A stretch of 64,000 nt of DNA, from contig OY743171.1 in the NCBI GenBank assembly GCA_963555705.1, positions 25,414,852-25,478,851 of the forward strand. Reading direction: 5' to 3'. Source of the DNA: Ligustrum vulgare (taxonomy: Eukaryota; Streptophyta; Magnoliopsida; Lamiales; Oleaceae). The notes beneath the pieces are model-generated. The model was not told where the DNA came from. It ran no database searches and saw only the letters and a program-made list of their open reading frames with translations. This document shows, one piece after another, positions 1 through 11,349 of the stretch (the stretch's first letter is position 1; every line of letters starts with the position of its first letter). Both the position numbers and the translations under genes were made by a program.

Positions 1-1600
1 GGAGATTGGCGCATCAAGAGAATCAAAGCTTAGGTCAATTTGGAATATCATACACGCCTCAATCCAGGGAAGTTCCATCACCCATCCCTTTCTTGTTATT
101 ATGCCATTGTCAACATTGAGGACAATGTTTGATTTAAGTTTGGGGGTGTTGAGATCATGTTGCTTTATGAACATTTTACATTGCCTTGATGTCTTGATGG
201 TTGAAATTGTTTATTTTGTTGAGAATATTGACATGCTAGATAGCCTTGCCGGCTTATAAGACTTTGATGTTTGAAATTGTTGTTAATTCATGAGTTATGA
301 CCAAATGTGTTACTTGTGCTACTTTCTTTAAATGCTTATCCATGTAAGATCATATGTACATTGACCACAATAGTCATGTTTAATTTTGTCGGTGAGTTTG
401 GGAATTGTTGAAGGGCGAAGAGGTTAATGGAGTAGATGAACTAGGTTGTGAGCTTGTATTGTTTATTTGTATCAACCTATCAAATGTTTCCTAATGATCT
501 AAATCTCTTGATCCTAATGTAAGACAAGTTTGGGGGTGGTCGACCCGGTAAAGGAGACGGCCTAGATGTGTGGTGATTCCATGCATGTGGAAGTAAATTT
601 TTTTGTGGAGTGTCTTTCGCCAAGTATAAGCCAAGTAATGACCATATGCTAAAGTTTTAAGCCCATTTTAATTTTTTGCATTGCATTGCCCTATCTCGAA
701 GCCTTTTTGACTTGAGTAATTAAGCCCGTAGGAGTATCTTGAAACTTGGTGCCTTAAGTTTGAAACTTGGGAGTCACCGGCCGAAAGCTCGCTACATGGG
801 TCAATTAGAAAGCTTAATGAGTAGGGTACTCACACACACACTTTAAAAAAAAAAAAAAAGCACATTATCATTGCATTCGCTTAATAAGTCTACCCCACTT
901 CGTAGCCTTTTTGACTCGAGTTAATAAGTCCGTAGGGGTATTTTGAAACCTGGTACCCTTGGATCTAAAAATCGGGGAGCTGCCGACCTAAAGCTCGCTA
1001 CATGGGTCAATTAGAAAGCTTAAGGGAGTGGGGAAGTCACGAGCAAACATCATGTTAGTTGTTAGAAATCATGCATTTGTACTTGCATAAGGGCTTAGAT
1101 GAATAGTGGGTTTGAATTGCTTAGTATAAACTTGAATGTCGAAGCACTCATTAGTGGAGAGTCACTGCATTTCTAGGTTGTCGAGATTGTCGGTAAAACA
1201 CACCCGTGCTTTAGTGGAAAAAGAAAGAGTGATTTGAGAAGTACCCTCTAGAATTACATCTCGGGAGTGGAAAGAAAATTATTCATTGGGGGATGAATGT
1301 CACGAGTGGGAAAGGAAAGAATTGACCACCAATGGTGGGATAGTTTTGACTTGAAACCTCTTTACTCATCAATATTCTTGAATCTTATTGACGATTGACA
1401 GTGGCTATGTACACACACACCGATCGAACATTAGATAAGCTAAACTTCTTTTTGGTAGCATTATTTGGAAACATACTTTTGAATTGGTTATACAATTTTA
1501 CACTCATAAATAATTTGCAAGTTATCTAATATTGTTGATCTATATTTCATGTTACTTGATTGCACTAGTAGATAATTTTGCTCGAGACGAGCAAAAGCTC
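1..1600 (+). other. 3' internal non-coding region of an Athila-like Ty3/gypsy element
   Basis: There is no convincing ORF. The stretch ends in a purine tract followed by an LTR start, which places it between pol/env and the 3' LTR of a plus-strand gypsy element. A module containing GCTCGCTACATGGGTCAATT occurs twice, at about 690-815 and 900-1020, with a spacing near 205 bp. A diverged reverse-complement version lies at about 20700-20870. The phrase AGTTTGGGGGTG also occurs at 137-150 and 528-540. The rest of the element lies left of the window. Confidence 0.7.
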
Positions 1601-1613
1601 AAGTTTGGGGGTG
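1601..1613 (+). promoter_or_regulatory. Polypurine tract (plus-strand primer site)
   Basis: AAGTTTGGGGGTG directly precedes the LTR start TGATAAATG. In LTR retrotransposons this purine run primes plus-strand DNA synthesis. It fixes the orientation (+) and the left border of the 3' LTR. Confidence 0.75.
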
Positions 1614-3374
1614 TGATAAATGTGTTTTACACACTTATTTAGTTCCTAAATTAGCACTTTAATTGATAAATTGAGCGAATTTCTACTTATAAATTGTGTT
1701 TATCTTGTACAATTAGGTACAAACTCAATTGAAAAGAACATGGATAAGAGTGGAGAGCAATTGAGCGTAAAGAGGAGCAAATTTGACGTTTAATGACCAA
1801 ATTGAAAGAAACCAAAAGTTTGGGGACTATTTTGCTCAACTTCCAAAACCTCAAGGACCAAGGGTGTAATTTTCGGAATTTCCACTTAATAAAACCTAAA
1901 TTGCACAGCAGCTGGGCATATTCTTTCTTCTTCTTCATTTTTTGGAGCAGCTGCGTTTTCTTCTCTTCCTTTTTCTTTTCTTTTCTTTGTCTTTTATTTT
2001 TATTTTTCTTTTCTTTCAACTACTTCATAAATCTTGGAGAACAAATCAAGAGCAAGGAGATTTTTGGAGATATATACATACACACAGGAGAGCCAGAGGG
2101 GAACCGGGGGGTTGAATGCATTTGCTGGTGACAGCATCAATTGTGACCACCGGAGCTGCTCTTGCTGCTAGCCTGCGAAGTAAACCAGAGGCTGGAGTAG
2201 AAGAAATTCTTACTGATGGGCTGGTTACTGAAGAATCTGCCCTTGCTGTGTGCTGCCATGGCTGTTGGAGGTTGCTGGTGACAGATTGCTGGAATTACTG
2301 GAAAGTTGCTGAAATTTGCTGCTGTTGGAATTGCTGATGCTGTTGCTGATCTGAACCTGCTGGAAGCTGTTGCTGCTGCTGGAAATGCTGTTCTGCTGCT
2401 GCTGGAATTGCTGATGCTGCTGTTGCTGGAAATGCTGAACCTGCTGTTGCTGGAAATGCTGTTTTGCTGCTGCTGGAATAACATTGCTGAAATGCTGAAA
2501 TTGAAACTGAACCAAGGACTGAAATGGCCAGAAACAGATGCAGGGACTGATTTGCAATAGTTTGATAGTTGGAGGACTATAATGCAAATTTCAACAATCT
2601 TCTAATTCCGGGTTTTATGTTACTGCTTCATGTTATTTTTAATTTTCGAACGTATGTTTAGCTAAATTTAAAGTGTTGGGATTATTGATGAAGCTTGACT
2701 TAACTTAATTGATTTTAATGCTTGTATTAAGAATTTAAGCTTTTTATTATCTTGTGCATTTATTGTTGTATTTATTGACTAGCATTTATTGTGCCCACAT
2801 TTATGCTTAGGTTTCATGGGATGTGCAATTATTGAGAAATTGTTGTGTATTCTAGATCAATACAATATTTGCTCTAGGTTCTTGTTTAGGATAGAGATAT
2901 ACCTAAAACCCTAGATGACCCATTGAGATATTTTCACAAAGGTTTAATGCAATTGGTGTGTTTTTAATCGACATAGAGATATAGTAGGTTAATGCCACTA
3001 ATTAGGGTTGATTTCACTCGAGAGAGGTAATTGACTAAGCTTGGAAAATCGGGTCTAACATGATTAATGAATTGCGTTTCTATGTGCTTGTTGATAATTC
3101 AATTAGGTAATGGTCAAGTGGAATCAAGAATCCCAACACTCCTTTATCATCTATTCATCACCATTTTTTTTAGTTATTTATTTACAATTGCAACTTTAAT
3201 TCTAGTACGAGAACATTCCCAAACAAATCTTTATTGTGTGTGTTTCTTGTTAAAATTAATTATACTAGAGTGTAGTTGAAATAAACAATCCTTGTGGGAT
3301 CAATAAACCGGACTCAATTAGTCCACTATCACTTGTATGCGACTCGTGCACTTGCGGTGTGTTTGTAGCGAACA
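1614..3374 (+). repeat. 3' LTR of Athila-like Ty3/gypsy element
   Basis: It starts TGATAAATGTGTTTTACAC right after the polypurine tract. Near its end it carries CCTTGTGGGAT, then AGTCCACTATCACTTG and GTGCACTTGCGG, a layout shared with the solo LTR at 26728-28163, whose borders are fixed by its TSD. The right border is estimated from the first suitable ..CA (GTAGCGAACA, 3365-3374). The small ORFs inside are not genes. About 90 bp of unassigned sequence separates it from the CACTA end at 3464. Confidence 0.65.
2290..2485. repeat. Low-complexity TGC/TGG-rich stretch inside the LTR
   Basis: Degenerate repeats of the type TGCTGTTGCTGGAA run for about 190 bp. They give long open frames on both strands (Leu-rich on plus, Gln/Ser-rich on minus). 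These frames are a by-product of the CTG-like repeat and should not be taken for proteins. Confidence 0.8.
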
Positions 3375-3463
3375 ACCATCTTGTATATATCATTTTTCTG
3401 GATAAAAAGGCATATTTACAGTTTAATTTTGAATGGTTGTACTCCACTTTGTCGTAACCTCAA

Positions 3464-3790
3464 CACAAGAAAAACTACCTTTTCCAACATTCAAAAATTG
3501 TTTCCAGAAGGCTTTTGCAACATTTTTTGAGTGTTGCAAATTTCGGTGTTGCCGTAGAGCAAAAACTTACGACAGCGTTTTTTGAGTGTTTCCATAAACT
3601 TTTTGCAGCATTTTTCTAGTGTTGCCGTAGATCTTTTGCAACATTCTTTGAGTGTTGCCGTAGACATTTAGCTATGTTCTTTGAGTATTGTTGTAGACCC
3701 TTTTGTAATGTTTTTTGAGTGTTGTCGTAAATCATTTTGCAATGTTTTGAGTGTTGTCGTATACCCCTTTGCGGCTTTTCTGCAACGTCT
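3464..3790. repeat. CACTA-1 left terminal and subterminal repeats
   Basis: After the terminus come about six degenerate copies of a 45-60 bp motif of the form TTTTGCAACATTTTTTGAG followed by TGTTGCCGTAGA. In the CACTA superfamily such subterminal repeats are binding sites for the element's DNA-binding protein. The function is inferred from the family. Confidence 0.6.
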
Positions 3791-3977
3791 TTTAAACGGT
3801 TTTGTATGCAATATATGTTTTTTTAAAAATTATTGAATATTTATTTATAAAACCTATATTTCCTCATTAATTTATTAAAACTATAATTTGTACAAACAAT
3901 AAAAGTAATTCATTGAAATAGTAATTTACAAATTCTCAAATCGATACAAAATATATATCGTTTAATATTTAATAAAT

Positions 3978-4280
3978 TCACAAAAGAACCACATAACACA
4001 TATAAAATAACTCTACAGATGTTATTCTTAAGAACAAATTTTCCACAACAAACCAAATAACTCTCCCAGAACTTGACACAGTGCCATCCTTAATCATTGC
4101 AGATTGCAATGTTTGGTATAAGGGAACAAGAGCGCATTGTCCCACAATTTTAAGAATTGTGAAACTACCAAGGATCGGCTCTTTCAGAAATCCCCTTTCC
4201 TTCATGTAGTCTTGAAGATTATTAACAATTGTCTCATTTGGATTTTTCGCGACTCCATTGAACTTTTTAAATCCTATCAC
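3978..4280 (-). other. Unrecognised 100-codon ORF inside CACTA-1
   Basis: The open frame has protein-like composition. It includes the stretches LQDYMKERGFLKEPILGSF and GQCALVPLYQTLQSAMIKDG, and a hydrophobic C-terminal end. I do not recognise the family. It lies just inside the CACTA left repeats, so it may be a captured gene fragment, or chance. No intron or promoter signal was found. Confidence 0.25.
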
Positions 4281-4903
4281 GTGTATTATTACTAGTTAAG
4301 CAGGTCCTTCAGACCCAATCTATCCACAAATCAAACGATCTAACAAAGTCAAATCACAAAATATACCAAATCTATTTAAATAGCTGCACCAAAAAAATGG
4401 AAAAATGAATGGTCAAATAAACATAAGTTTTCTCTGTAGCATTCATAGAACAACCGACATAAAAAATAGGAATTAAAGCACCCATATATCTACATTAGAA
4501 ATCTGCCATCAATTATGCCTATGCAATTATGACATCTATCTATAATATTTATTGTGGTAATTTATTCCATAATTAAAGAATAATATATGAATGAAATATT
4601 TCATACATGCCCTTCAAATTATGCCAAAATATATATATATACTTAGATGAAATTGAAGAACGATAAAAGAAAACCCATTATCTCTCAAACCTTGATCAAG
4701 TTAAATTAAAATCAAATTTTTGATTACCTTAAAAAAGCTATTTATGAAATATACTAAACAATTCAAGAATCCTAGATTAAGAGTCGAACATACCATGACT
4801 AAACATTAAAGCTAAAACCTAGTTGAAATTCAACAGCAGTGATCAAAATAGAAACAAGTAATCAACGACCTCATGGATCAAAAAATAGGACCAAGAAAAT
4901 TAA
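4281..4903. other. AT-rich CACTA-1 interior, no gene seen
   Basis: No ORF, RNA gene or clear repeat was found. A short (AT)n run is at about 4629-4640. Confidence 0.5.
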
Positions 4904-5056
4904 GCCCCTGTTTGCTACAAATTAAAATTTTAATCTAAGTCAACAATCAACCTCAATCATATATTTCATGACACCTACAACTTTTTAACCACACATCTCA
5001 TCAAATTTTATCAAAATCTTCTAAAAATATGATTTTAGTCTTCACCAAACAGGGGC
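4904..5056. mobile_element. Tourist-like (PIF/Harbinger) MITE
   Basis: A 153-bp AT-rich element has perfect 11-bp terminal inverted repeats, GCCCCTGTTTG and CAAACAGGGGC. It is flanked on both sides by TAA (4901-4903 and 5057-5059). TWA target duplications and a GGSCCTGTTTG-like terminus are typical of Harbinger/Tourist MITEs. It has no coding capacity. A degenerate relative lies at about 40040-40200. Confidence 0.85.
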
Positions 5057-5059
5057 TAA

Positions 5060-5745
5060 GTTTTGAATATAGTATATTCTTTGAAAAAAATGAGACTTTT
5101 TGAAAACAATAACCAAGATATTTGGCTGCTCCCATGTTTAGAAAAGCAAGACAACTAAAATGTAACACAGCACTAACACAGCAACATTATTTTTCAGTAA
5201 GCAACATAATGTAGGAATTCTATGATTGTGAATAAACCTTTATAATACTTGACCCGATTAATACACTAAATGAAGGAACGCTTTCACAAATAGATAGAAA
5301 CAAAAATTTTGTGCTCGTCAAAACAATGTTAACCATCTTATCTAAATATTTAAATATGATCAAAATGTATTTATTTAAATCAAAAGACTAAAAAGTGTAC
5401 AATTTTCATAATTGAGTAGCATAGCTAATCAAAAAAATTTCCCCTATAACTAGTACACGTTAATCATCAAAAAGTTCTAAGGCTGAATGAAGGTACAAAC
5501 TGACAAACATAAAAATGCAAACCTAATTAACATCCATTTATAAAAGGGACTTTTGCATTTGAAGCTAAAGAGTTGTACAGTTTTCAGAAGAAGCTAGTTC
5601 GTCTACTACCCCTAATTTTGTATGTCTTCGCCTTCTCCCATTACCACCCCTTGCTACCTCTAATTTTTCCACACCTTCCCTCCACCACATAGGTCCTCTA
5701 AATCTTGTGTTCACCTCCTCCATTGCTACCTTGGAAGGTGAATAA
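5060..5745. other. CACTA-1 interior between MITE and copia-1, no gene seen
   Basis: AT-rich sequence without ORFs. The last 150 bp before the copia insertion are pyrimidine-rich (CTACC/CCTCC runs). It resumes at 10427 after the retrotransposon. Confidence 0.45.
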
Positions 5746-5750
5746 ATAGG

Positions 5751-6193
5751 TGATGGTTTTTAGTTTTAGATATGATAGATAATTTGGCTTTTGATTAAAT
5801 GAATTATGGGGCTTTATGTAGGATAATTTTTAGGAATAGAAGTAATGGGAAAATTTAATGGAACAAGGTAGTTGAAGGAGGAAAATGATAATTTTATTAG
5901 AAGGAAGTTTTACAAAGTAGTGGAGAATGTGATACAAGACTTGCTTTCTTACTACTTACAAAATGAACACAACACCACCTATTTATAGTAGGCAGAGATC
6001 AATCTGGATTTCTCTAGTTTTTATTATTTTACTAAGTAGTCTAGAGAATACTAGGATTATCTACAATGTTTACGTGTCTCCCATTAATACCTAGTGAATT
6101 CTAGAGAAGGAAGATTCTAGAAATGTGTATCAGTTTTATCTCTAGTGAAATCTAGAGATAGAAGAGTATAGAAATTTTTCACCAATTTTAACA
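5751..6193 (-). repeat. copia-1 3' LTR
   Basis: 443 bp, near-identical to 9983-10421 by eye, with scattered substitutions and indels. A TATA-like TATAAATAGG (minus strand, about 5970-5980) is conserved in both copies. Confidence 0.95.
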
Positions 6194-6203
6194 CTCCTCC
6201 TTG
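6194..6203 (-). promoter_or_regulatory. copia-1 polypurine tract
   Basis: Read on the minus strand, AAGGAGGAG ends right at the 3' LTR start (TGTTAAAATTGG). Purine content and position fit a plus-strand primer. Confidence 0.7.
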
Positions 6204-6402
6204 GTGCATATTTCGGTAACTCCAATCATGTCTCGTACTGCTTCAAACTTTGCTCATGGTAGCGCTTTCATGAATATGTCTGCTAATTGTTCTTCAGTCT
6301 TCCAGTATTTGAGTTCTATCTCCTTATTTGCTTCAACTTCTCTGATGAAGTGATACTTGATACCAATGTGTTTAGTTCTACTTTGAAATACTGGATTCTT
6401 GG

Positions 6403-6809
6403 TCATTGCATTGTAGACTTGCTATCCCAGTAGATTTCTATAGCTTCATCTTGTTGTTCTCCCATGTCTCCAAAAATGTGCTTCAGCCATATAGCTTGAC
6501 TTGTTGTCATTGCTGCTGCTATATACTCTGCTTCAACTGATGATTGTGAACCTATTGCCAGCTTCTTTGATACCCAAGAAAATATTCCTGAACCAAGTGT
6601 GAATGCATAACCTGATGTGCTTTTCATATCGTCCACTGATCCTGCCCAATCACTTCGGTATACCTGAGTAGTCTTGAGTCAGACATAGATTGATACCATA
6701 TTCCATAGTCTTTTGTTCCTTGGAGGTATCTTAGTATCCGCTTTGCTGCTCCATAGTGAACTTGGCTTGGATTCTGCATGAATCTTGAAAGTATTCTAGT
6801 TGCATACAT
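6403..6809 (-). pseudogene. copia-1 RNase H domain (decayed)
   Basis: Two overlapping frames cover it. The upstream part has [20 protein letters not shown], the conserved segment between RT and RNase H in copia polyproteins. The downstream part has STSGYAFTLGSGIFSWVSKK and SSVEAEYIAAA, RNase H signature blocks. In the family this domain removes the RNA strand of the RNA-DNA hybrid. A frameshift near 6630 separates the parts, and the C-terminal end (the usual ADPLTK-like block) is not in frame. Confidence 0.85.
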
Positions 6810-7740
6810 AATATCTAGCCTTGTAGTTGTGAGATATAGTAGGCTTCCGATTAGGCTTTGAAACTACGAGTTGTCTGGTTTTAGAGTACCATCTTCTTTC
6901 TTGAGTGATATGTTTCTATCCAGAGGAGTTGTAATAGTCTTGCAACCTTCCATTTTGAACTTCTATATGAGATTAGTTGTATATTTCTTTTGAGCAATGA
7001 ATATCCCATCTTCAGATTGAGTTATTTCGATCCCAAGTATTGCATTAGTCCCAAATCAGTCATTTTGAACATTTTCTTCATGTCTTTCTTGAATTTCTCT
7101 ATCATCTTTTTATCATTTCCTTTGTAGATGAGATCATCAACATATAAAGAGATAATAAGTGTACTGTTTGTACCTTGATTTTTGATATATAGAGTTGGTT
7201 CACTTTGGCACCTCCTGAATACTTGCTCAGTTAAGTAGTTGTCTCTTCTACTGTACCATACTTGAGGAGCTTGCTTTAATCCGTATAATGCCTTCTTCAT
7301 TTTGATAAGTTTATATTCCTTAGCTTGTATGACATACCCTTGCGGTTTCTCAACATATATTTCCTCTTCAGGATAGCCATTAAGAAATGCTGATTTAATG
7401 TGTAGTTGGTAAATCTTCCATTTTTCTATGCAGCTAATGCAATCAATGCCCTTATAGTATCATGACGTGCAACTGGAGCAAATGTCTCATTGTAGTCGAT
7501 GCAGAATTGTTGTACATATCCTTTGGAAACTAATCTAGCTTTGTGCTTTTGAATTGACCTATCAGCATTGAGTTTTGTCTTGTAGACCCACCTGACTCCA
7601 ATAGCTTCTTTGTCTTGAGGAAGATCTATAAGCTCCCAAGTGTCATTTTTCTCAATCATTCTTATTTCTTCATCTATAGCTCTTCTCCATTCTGGTTGTC
7701 TTGAGGCTACTTCGAAGCTTTCAGGTTCCACAATCATCAA
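6810..7740 (-). pseudogene. copia-1 reverse transcriptase domain (decayed)
   Basis: The N-terminal part (7426-7740) has WELIDLPQDKEAIGVRWVYK and KARLVSKGYVQQ, the start of copia RT. The C-terminal part (7022-7300) has KALYGLKQAPQVWYS and the catalytic block LYVDDLIY, so the Asp-Asp pair of the active site is present. Stops and frameshifts near 6870, 6970 and 7310-7425 break the frame. The family role is copying element RNA into cDNA in cytoplasmic virus-like particles. The intact YVDD box contrasts with copia-2, where it is deleted. Confidence 0.9.
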
Positions 7741-7929
7741 ATTGTATGTTTGATATATTTCTGATAATCTTCGTGTCTTCCTTGGGGATGTTTCTGGTAA
7801 GTCAACTATTCCTTCTATAGTTTCCTATCGTGGTGACTCTAGTTGGTTGTCCTCAGTGTTACCTTCTTGTGGTTGTGTTTGGGTACTGACAACATTTCTT
7901 TCAACTTGGTCAGTCTCCCAATTGTAGAC

Positions 7930-8912
7930 TACATCTTCATCAAACTTTACATCCCGACTGATAATCAGCTTCTTTGTTCTCAAGTTGTAGACTCGATAGC
8001 CTTTTGATTAAGTGTTATATCCTAGGAAGATTCCCTTCTCGGTCTTTTCATCGAGCTTACCTCTTTTTTCTTGTGGAATATGTGTGTAGCAAATGCAGTA
8101 AAAAACTCTTAGATGCTTTGCTGATGGTTTTCGTTCGCTCCATGCTTCTACTGGTGTCTTGTCTTGTACTGCTTTGGTTGGACATCTATTTAGTAGATAG
8201 ACTTCTATGCTTATTGCTTCTGTCTAGAAATTTTTTGGAAGACCTTTCTCCATTAGCATAGCTCTTACTGTTCTGTTCTTTCTTTCTGACACTCCATTTT
8301 GTTTTGGTGCGTATCCAACTGTAAGTTGATGCTCCATTCCTTCATCGTCATAGAACTTGTTGAATGCATTAGATGTATATTGTTTGCCTCTATCGCTTCT
8401 GATAATCTTAATATTGTAACCACTTTGCTTTTCAACATAGCTTTTGAACTTTTTGAAAATCTGAAAAACTTGGGATTTTCCGCAAAAAAAATATGCCCAT
8501 GTGAAGGAGTACGCATCAGACCCCAGACATCAGTATGAACTAGCTCCAATGGATTTTTAGCTCTCCAAGATTTTCCTGACTGAAATGGTTGACGGTGCTA
8601 TTTGCCGAGCAAACATCCTTCGCAAGCCTCGTTAATCTCTTTTATGGTTAGTAGATCTCTCATCATATTCTTTTCCTGCAAGATCTTCAATCCATGAAAG
8701 TGAAAGTGTCCAAACCTTTTGTGCCATAGCCAGGAATCATCCATGTGTGCTGTTATTGCAGCATTGTTCGCATATCTCCATTGAATTGGAAAGCATCGAT
8801 TCTCCTGCTTTTTTATTTTTGCAACTAATAGAGATTTGTCTTTCTTGTAAAAAAATTTACAAGAATCTCCTTCAAAGTGCAAGGTGTATCCCTTCTCCAT
8901 CATTTGACCCAC
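7930..8912 (-). pseudogene. copia-1 GAG-pre-integrase and integrase region (decayed)
   Basis: The segment 8598-8912 contains LWHKRFGHFHFHGLKIL and ACEGCLLGK, the pre-integrase zinc-binding block (the H..H..C..C pattern is partly kept). 8265-8549 begins at ELVHTDVWGLMRTPS, the start of the integrase core. Downstream the sequence is only readable by changing frame several times. This domain would insert the cDNA and make the 5-bp TSD seen at the element's borders. It is non-functional as it stands. Confidence 0.8.
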
Positions 8913-9036
8913 GCTGAGTAGGTTTTGATCTATTTCAGGAACTAAGAGAACTTCATTAATGTATTCTTGCCCTTTTTTGTGTCAACGACAATAGTGCCTT
9001 TACCTGTTGCTTCCATAAACTCTCCATTTCCAATTT

Positions 9037-9312
9037 TTATTTTGTCTTAATTTTATCAAGACTATAGAAAATACTTTCAGCTTTTATCATATGATTACTG
9101 CAGCCACTGTCTAGATACCAAGTATCTAGTTTATCTTCAACTTCATCATTTCCAGAAGCATAAAAGAGAATTCCTTCTGCATCTTTTTCTTCAGAAAAAT
9201 GGGCCTGATGATCTTGTTTAAAACGACAATATCTTTCTTCAAGTCCAAGTCTTTTACAGTTACGACACTGTTTTCTTTTTAAACCAACAATCTTTCTCCA
9301 AATGGTTGTCAT
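9037..9312 (-). pseudogene. copia-1 zinc knuckle and protease start (decayed)
   Basis: A knuckle of the form C-x2-C-x8-C survives (CRNCKRLGLEERYC), its usual His apparently lost. It is followed by WYLDSGCSNHM, where DSG is the catalytic site of the retroviral-type aspartic protease of copia elements. Role in the family: RNA packaging and polyprotein cleavage. It lies in a different frame from gag. Confidence 0.85.
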
Positions 9313-9939
9313 TATTATTTATTTCTTTTCTTTGAGATTCTTTATTTCTATAATTTTATTTAAATATTCTCTCACTTTTTTAAATATTAACCTTTGATTG
9401 AAAAGCATTATCAATTTCAATTTCATAACGTTTTTCTGTGCAACTAATTAAACTTTTTCCAACAATTTTCTTTTCAGGAATTTCGTCTCCCTAAGTTCTT
9501 AACTGATTTACAACTTCGTTAACTCTTGAATAATAATCTTTTGCAGTCTCAGAATCTTTCATTTTTAGATTTTCAAAATTTTGTCATAAAGTTTGAAGTC
9601 GGCTAGTACGAACCTTGTCACTGTCGTAAAACTCCTCCTCCAATTTATCCCATGCTTCTTTTGCAGTTTTGGATCCCATGATTCTCGAAAAATTTCATGT
9701 GTGAGATTCATCTGTAGAGATAGTAATGTTAGAGAATCCTTTTGTTGATTCTCTTTGAGTTCCTTCTTTTGTGCAGCATTTTGTGTGGAAATTTCTTCTG
9801 GGTCGGTATACACATTGCTAATGACATCCCATAAATTTTGTGCACAAAAGTAAGTCTTCATTTTAATGGACCAAAAATCATAGTTGTCTCCATTGAACGT
9901 AAGAATAGGAATTAATGAACGGAAAGCATCTTCCATCAT
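9313..9939 (-). pseudogene. copia-1 gag (decayed)
   Basis: The start is at 9939, chosen because it lies 30 bp inside the primer site and opens with MMEDAFRSLIPILTFNGDNY. That block (phenylalanine, then NGDNYDFW) is the usual copia gag N-terminus (DUF4219/UBN2 type). The open frame runs to 9565; further gag-like codons down to about 9330 are in other frames. Gag would form the virus-like particle shell. Confidence 0.85.
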
Positions 9940-9969
9940 ATAAGCTTACGCCAACAATAATCGAAAGGA

Positions 9970-9981
9970 GCTCTGATACCA
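9970..9981 (-). promoter_or_regulatory. copia-1 primer-binding site (tRNA-iMet)
   Basis: On the minus strand TGGTATCAGAGC lies one base inside the 5' LTR. This is the standard plant copia primer site, complementary to the 3' end of initiator tRNA-Met. Confidence 0.95.
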
Positions 9982-9982
9982 C

Positions 9983-10421
9983 TGATGGTTTTTAGTTTTA
10001 GATATGAGAGATAATTTGGCTTTTGATTAAATGAATTATGGGGCTTTATGTAGGACAATTTATAGGAATAGAAGTAGTGGGAAAATTTAATGGAACAAGG
10101 TAGTTGAAGGAGGAAAATGATAATTTTATTAGAAGGATGTTTTACAAAGTAGTGGAGAATGTGATACAAGACTTGTTTTCTTACTACTTACAAATGAACA
10201 AAACACCACCTATTTATAGTAGGTGGAGATTAATCTAGATTTCTCTAGTTTTTATTATTTTACTAAGTAGTCTAGAAAAGTTTAGGATTATCTACAATGT
10301 TTACTTGTCCCATTAATACCTAGGGAATTCTAGAGATGGAAGATTTTAGAAATGTGTATCAATTTTCTCTCTAGTGAAATCTAGAGATAGAAGAGTCTAG
10401 AAATTTGCACCAATTTTAACA
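9983..10421 (-). repeat. copia-1 5' LTR
   Basis: 439 bp. It contains a TATA-like TATAAATAGG on the minus strand (rc of 10210-10218), the probable promoter. The right border is set by the TSD ATAGG at 10422-10426. Confidence 0.95.
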
Positions 10422-10426
10422 ATAGG

Positions 10427-10967
10427 GAAGGGGCAAGGCACCAGGGATGCAGGTCTGTTAGAAAGTGGATATCTTTCTCCTTAACTATTGTAAGAAGGTT
10501 CTTCTGAAAAAAGTTCCTTTACATATTAGCTTGACCTACGATTCAAGTTTAATCCCTTTGGCTTTTAGTATCCATTTCACACTTAAATGACAAGGCTTTC
10601 GGGGTAGACTTATATTTGATTGAATGTATGCTTTTGAACATAAATCATGCAATTGATTGCTTCAAAATTTAAACATCTCCATTTATTATTGAATGTCTGT
10701 CATGACTCATAACTGAGTTGAATTGCCCTCATGTAAAAGGAAAGTTACATACAAAATAAAGGTAAGAAATCAAGTCTAATAAAAATTATAATATCAATTC
10801 ATTTCAATATGCACCAAAATTAATCCCAAAAACTTTTAATGTCAGGATGATGCTTGAATAGCTTAAAATCAAGTGGGACATAACTGAACAATAAGAGCAG
10901 TTCTATATGGAGCATCGCATAATAAATCATTAGGAGCCTGGAATATTGAGGAAGTTCAATACACACA

Positions 10968-10970
<3 letters not shown>
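10427..10970. other. CACTA-1 interior right of copia-1, no gene seen
   Basis: AT-rich sequence with no ORF or recognisable repeat; continuation of the sequence interrupted at 5750. Confidence 0.45.

Positions 10971-10971
<1 letters not shown>

Positions 10972-11060
<89 letters not shown>
10972..11060. repeat. Compound microsatellite (AT)n(GT)n(GC)n
   Basis: About 58 bp of AT dinucleotides pass directly into about 25 bp of TG and then a short CG run. The flanking open frames on both strands are artefacts of the repeat. The next 250 bp (11061-11330) are unusually G-rich on the plus strand (GGTGG, GGGGAG runs) without recognisable function. Confidence 0.95.
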
Positions 11061-11349
11061 CATGCGTGCTTGCGTGTGCGTGTTGTGTGTGGTTTGGGAC
11101 CGTGTTGTGCGATGGAGGGGAAGATGAGGAGAAGGGATGTTTACCAAAGGAGGAGGTGGTGGTGGTGACCATTGGTGGGGGTGGCGACGGTAGTGGGGAA
11201 AGAGGTGGTGGTGCGATGGCTTGGAGAATCCGAGAGGGAGAGACCGTAGGTTTTGGGGAGAGGAAGAGGGAGTGAGATGTGAGTGAGGGAGAAAATGGGG
11301 AGGTTAGGATTTAAAAATGGAATTTGCAAATTAGTGCCTTCAATTTAGG

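Larger units (their letters stand above)
5751..10421 (-). mobile_element. copia-1: complete but decayed Ty1/copia retrotransposon
   Basis: A 4.67 kb element is bounded by two LTRs (5751-6193 and 9983-10421) that begin TGATGG and end TTTTAACA. It is flanked by a perfect 5-bp TSD, ATAGG, at 5746-5750 and 10422-10426. The primer-binding site at 9970-9981 matches tRNA-iMet. Domain order on the minus strand is gag, zinc knuckle, protease, integrase, RT, RNase H, which is the copia order. Many stops and frameshifts break the polyprotein, so it is not autonomous. It is inserted in CACTA-1. Confidence 0.95.

Noticed and set aside
1687..2587. Several overlapping ORFs on both strands near the first LTR
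   Set aside because: They come from a CTG-like low-complexity tract and pyrimidine runs inside an LTR; no domain, no consistent frame.
3480..3790. Regularly spaced TTGCAACA motifs as a possible CRISPR-like array
   Set aside because: Units are degenerate and continuous without unique spacers; plant CACTA subterminal repeats explain them, as does the mirrored block at 11350-11655.
9970..9981. tRNA-related sequence
   Set aside because: Only 12 bases complementary to tRNA-iMet; it is a primer-binding site, not a tRNA gene. No cloverleaf was found in the window.
10930..11329. ORFs over the AT/GT microsatellite
   Set aside because: Repeat-encoded Ile-Tyr and Val-Cys runs; no protein signal beyond the repeat.
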